From assembly GCA_003232965.1 (NCBI GenBank), contig QIKG01000107.1, positions 1-35,000 on the forward strand: 35,000 nucleotides of DNA, written 5' to 3'. Of the stretch, positions 33,416 to 35,000 are shown piece by piece. Each line of letters opens with the position of its first letter. Positions within the stretch are counted from its first letter, which is position 1. Below the pieces are notes generated by a model. The model was not told the DNA's origin. It saw nothing but the letters and a program-made list of their open reading frames with translations, and did not search any database. The stretch is from Oceanospirillales bacterium. Lineage in GTDB: Bacteria > Pseudomonadota > Gammaproteobacteria > Xanthomonadales > SZUA-36. The position numbers and the translations under genes were made by a program.

Positions 33416-34764
33416 TGGGTAACACGGCTGATATGAATCAATTAAATATGATTAAGCAGCAAGGCATACCTATACAGCTGCCTAAGAAATGGCCTATGCA
33501 ACTATCCACGCAGCTCACCAAGAAGCCGAGCCGTAGTCTCAAGGCCTGTCTTTTTGGGGCTTTGCTGTTGCTCAGCTTTTCGGGTTTTGCCGCAGAAGCT
33601 TGTCACCTTGAACGAGATGTACAAGCCGGCAGCTACAGTGAAATTGAATATAAACGGATGGAGAAAATTTACGCGGTTATTGGCGATGAAAAGTACGCTG
33701 AAGCGGCTACAGCGCTTAACGAACTGCTTAAGCGCACCAAAAACAATGACTATGTAAAGGCGATTGGTCATCAGCTATTGGCACAGGTTGAGTGGTCTCG
33801 AGAACGCTACCCGGCAGCCTTGAAGCATTTTGAAACCGCTGTTGAACTTAATGCCCTGCCGGATCAGACTCACTATGCATTAATGTACCAAATTGCACAG
33901 CTGTATTATGCGGACAAACGCTATACCGAAGCGTTAGCGCGGTTAGATATGTGGTTTTGTGAAATACCCGAAGAAGATATCAATCCGCTGGCGTATGTAC
34001 TCAAAGCCTCAATTCATGTGGCAGAGGAGGATTATCGAAGCGTTTTAGTTGCTATTAAAAGCGCAATCGACTTGTCGGATAAACCTAAAAAGAGCTGGTA
34101 TGAAGTTAAGCTCGCCTCACACTATGAGCTACAACAATTTCCTGAAGCGGCGGAAACATTGGAAGCTATGATTTCCCGCTGGCCTGAAAACAAGCAAAGC
34201 TGGTTGCAGCTTTCTTCAATTTATGTCAGGCTGAAACAACATAAGCGAGGGCTGGCGGTTCTGGCGCTGGCTTATAGCAATGGTCTGCTGGATAAAAAAT
34301 CAGATGTATTGCAACTGGTTAGTCTTAATCAGTATCTTGATCTTCCCTACAAGGCGGCAGTAATTTTGCAGAAAGGTATGGCCGATGGTCTGATTGAAAA
34401 AACAGAAAAAATGTTGACCCAGTTGGGTGATGCCTGGTATCAGGCTGAAGAGAGTGATAAAGCACTGCTTGCCTTTGGTGAGGCCGGTAAGTTGGCGAAT
34501 GATGGTAAGATTGATCTGCGCCGCGGTTATCTGCTTGCTGATAGTGAGAAATGGGCCGAGGCCGGCATAGCGATGAACAGTGCGATTAAAAAGGGTGGCA
34601 TCAAAGAAAAAGAAGTCGGTGATGCTTGGTTGCTTAAAGGCATGGCTGAATTTAATACTAATGAATACAAGGCAGCGAGAGATAGTTTTGGCAATGCAAG
34701 TCGGTATCAGAAGACAAGTAAAGCGGCTATGCAATGGATAAAACACATGAATGAGCTAAACTAG
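33415..34764 (+). CDS. Tetratricopeptide-repeat protein of the TonB system
   Basis: A 449-aa protein with an internal signal peptide (hydrophobic core about residues 43-56, FGALLLLSFSGFAAEA) followed by TPR-like helical repeats to the C-terminus, for example YPAALKHFETAVELNALPDQ, YTEALARLDMWF and NEYKAARDSFGNASRYQ. Such TPR proteins end the DUF3450-ExbB-ExbB-ExbD-TonB operons and resemble TtpB-like accessory factors. The first ATG (33415) adds about 27 residues before the usual n-region. A later ATG at 33496 would give a more normal signal peptide, but the first has GGTGGTG upstream and couples with tonB. Confidence 0.88.
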   Translation: MGNTADMNQLNMIKQQGIPIQLPKKWPMQLSTQLTKKPSRSLKACLFGALLLLSFSGFAAEACHLERDVQAGSYSEIEYKRMEKIYAVIGDEKYAEAATALNELLKRTKNNDYVKAIGHQLLAQVEWSRERYPAALKHFETAVELNALPDQTHYALMYQIAQLYYADKRYTEALARLDMWFCEIPEEDINPLAYVLKASIHVAEEDYRSVLVAIKSAIDLSDKPKKSWYEVKLASHYELQQFPEAAETLEAMISRWPENKQSWLQLSSIYVRLKQHKRGLAVLALAYSNGLLDKKSDVLQLVSLNQYLDLPYKAAVILQKGMADGLIEKTEKMLTQLGDAWYQAEESDKALLAFGEAGKLANDGKIDLRRGYLLADSEKWAEAGIAMNSAIKKGGIKEKEVGDAWLLKGMAEFNTNEYKAARDSFGNASRYQKTSKAAMQWIKHMNELN

Positions 34765-34828
34765 TCGACATCGCATAGTGTTTTGTGGCATCTTAATAGG
34801 TACTTGATTAAAATTAGGGAGATAATAT

Positions 34829-35000
34829 ATGTTGCACCATGAAGAAGAACTTTTGGAAGATAAAGCTGAAACGAATGTTACTGGTGGCGCTACTAGTAGC
34901 AAAAAGAAAGTAGCCAAGAAAAAGGTAGCCAAGAAAAAGGTAGCCAAGAAAAAGGCAGCTAAGAAGAAAGTCGCCAAGAAAAAGGTAGCCAAGAAAAAGG
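34829..35000 (+). CDS. Lysine/alanine-rich histone H1-like protein (partial, runs off the window)
   Basis: The first 57 codons of a gene that continues past the window. A strong Shine-Dalgarno (AGGGAGA) precedes the ATG. An acidic N-terminus (MLHHEEELLEDKAETNVTGG) leads into repeats of VAKKK/AAKKK. Repeat arrays of this kind are found in bacterial histone H1-like and AlgP-type DNA-binding proteins. The minus-strand frame over the same bases, rich in Phe/Leu/Ala, is only its mirror. Length, C-terminal part and target are not visible. Confidence 0.8.
   Translation, partial: MLHHEEELLEDKAETNVTGGATSSKKKVAKKKVAKKKVAKKKAAKKKVAKKKVAKKK
34910..34999 (+). repeat. 15-nt tandem repeat encoding VAKKK units
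   Basis: Six consecutive 15-nt units, the consensus being GTAGCCAAGAAAAAG. Four are identical and two (units 4 and 5) differ by a few bases. The array continues beyond the window edge. Each unit encodes V/A-A-K-K-K, so copy changes keep the frame. Confidence 0.95.

Noticed and set aside
34756..34992. Minus-strand frame rich in FFLAT repeats that looks like a membrane protein
   Set aside because: It is the mirror of the VAKKK repeat gene on the plus strand, which has a start codon and a good Shine-Dalgarno.

Overview
The window reads as a chromosomal segment of a Gram-negative gammaproteobacterium, most likely a marine Pseudomonadales/Cellvibrionales-type lineage. The reasons are Pseudomonas-like gene neighbourhoods (tRNA-Phe/yggX/mutY; ftsY and rsmD; coaD/ferredoxin/ggt; pepA/valS opposite lptFG; holD-like/rimI), LPS export genes, a TonB system of the DUF3450-ExbB-ExbB-ExbD-TonB-TPR type, and a moderate GC content. 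No rRNA, CRISPR array, intact insertion sequence or prophage was seen.

Layout. 1-2.6 kb, minus strand: tRNA-Phe, yggX, mutY, ftsY. 2.6-8.1 kb, plus strand: rsmD, a terminator, then a tight run of coaD (fused in frame to a YfhL-type ferredoxin), gamma-glutamyltransferase, a metallo-beta-lactamase-fold hydrolase and an exported M20 amidohydrolase. 8.1-8.5 kb: a gene-poor gap with a probable beta-helix protein fossil and a degenerate 12-nt repeat. 8.5-11.8 kb, minus strand: a predicted outer-membrane barrel, proS and a DUF4124 protein.

11.9-20.3 kb, minus strand: a surface-glycan island that is visibly AT-rich in its middle. In transcription order it holds a 1223-aa sulfotransferase/coiled-coil/GT2/GT4 protein, a methyltransferase, a stand-alone sulfotransferase, an APS-kinase-like/methyltransferase fusion, and an ABC-2 permease with its ATPase (Wzm/Wzt or KpsM/KpsT type). 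Together they suggest that a glycan is built, sulfated and methylated in the cytoplasm and exported by the ABC transporter. A transposase fossil lies at the outer edge of the island. This is the most unusual part of the window.

20.5-22.3 kb, plus strand: pssA, a HolD-like psi subunit and rimI. 22.4-26.7 kb, minus strand: valS and pepA, with no holC between them. 26.8-29.0 kb, plus strand: lptF and lptG, followed by a convergent RDD-family gene. 29.6-34.8 kb, plus strand: the complete TonB-type energy transduction operon. The window ends inside a lysine-rich, histone H1-like repeat gene at 34829.
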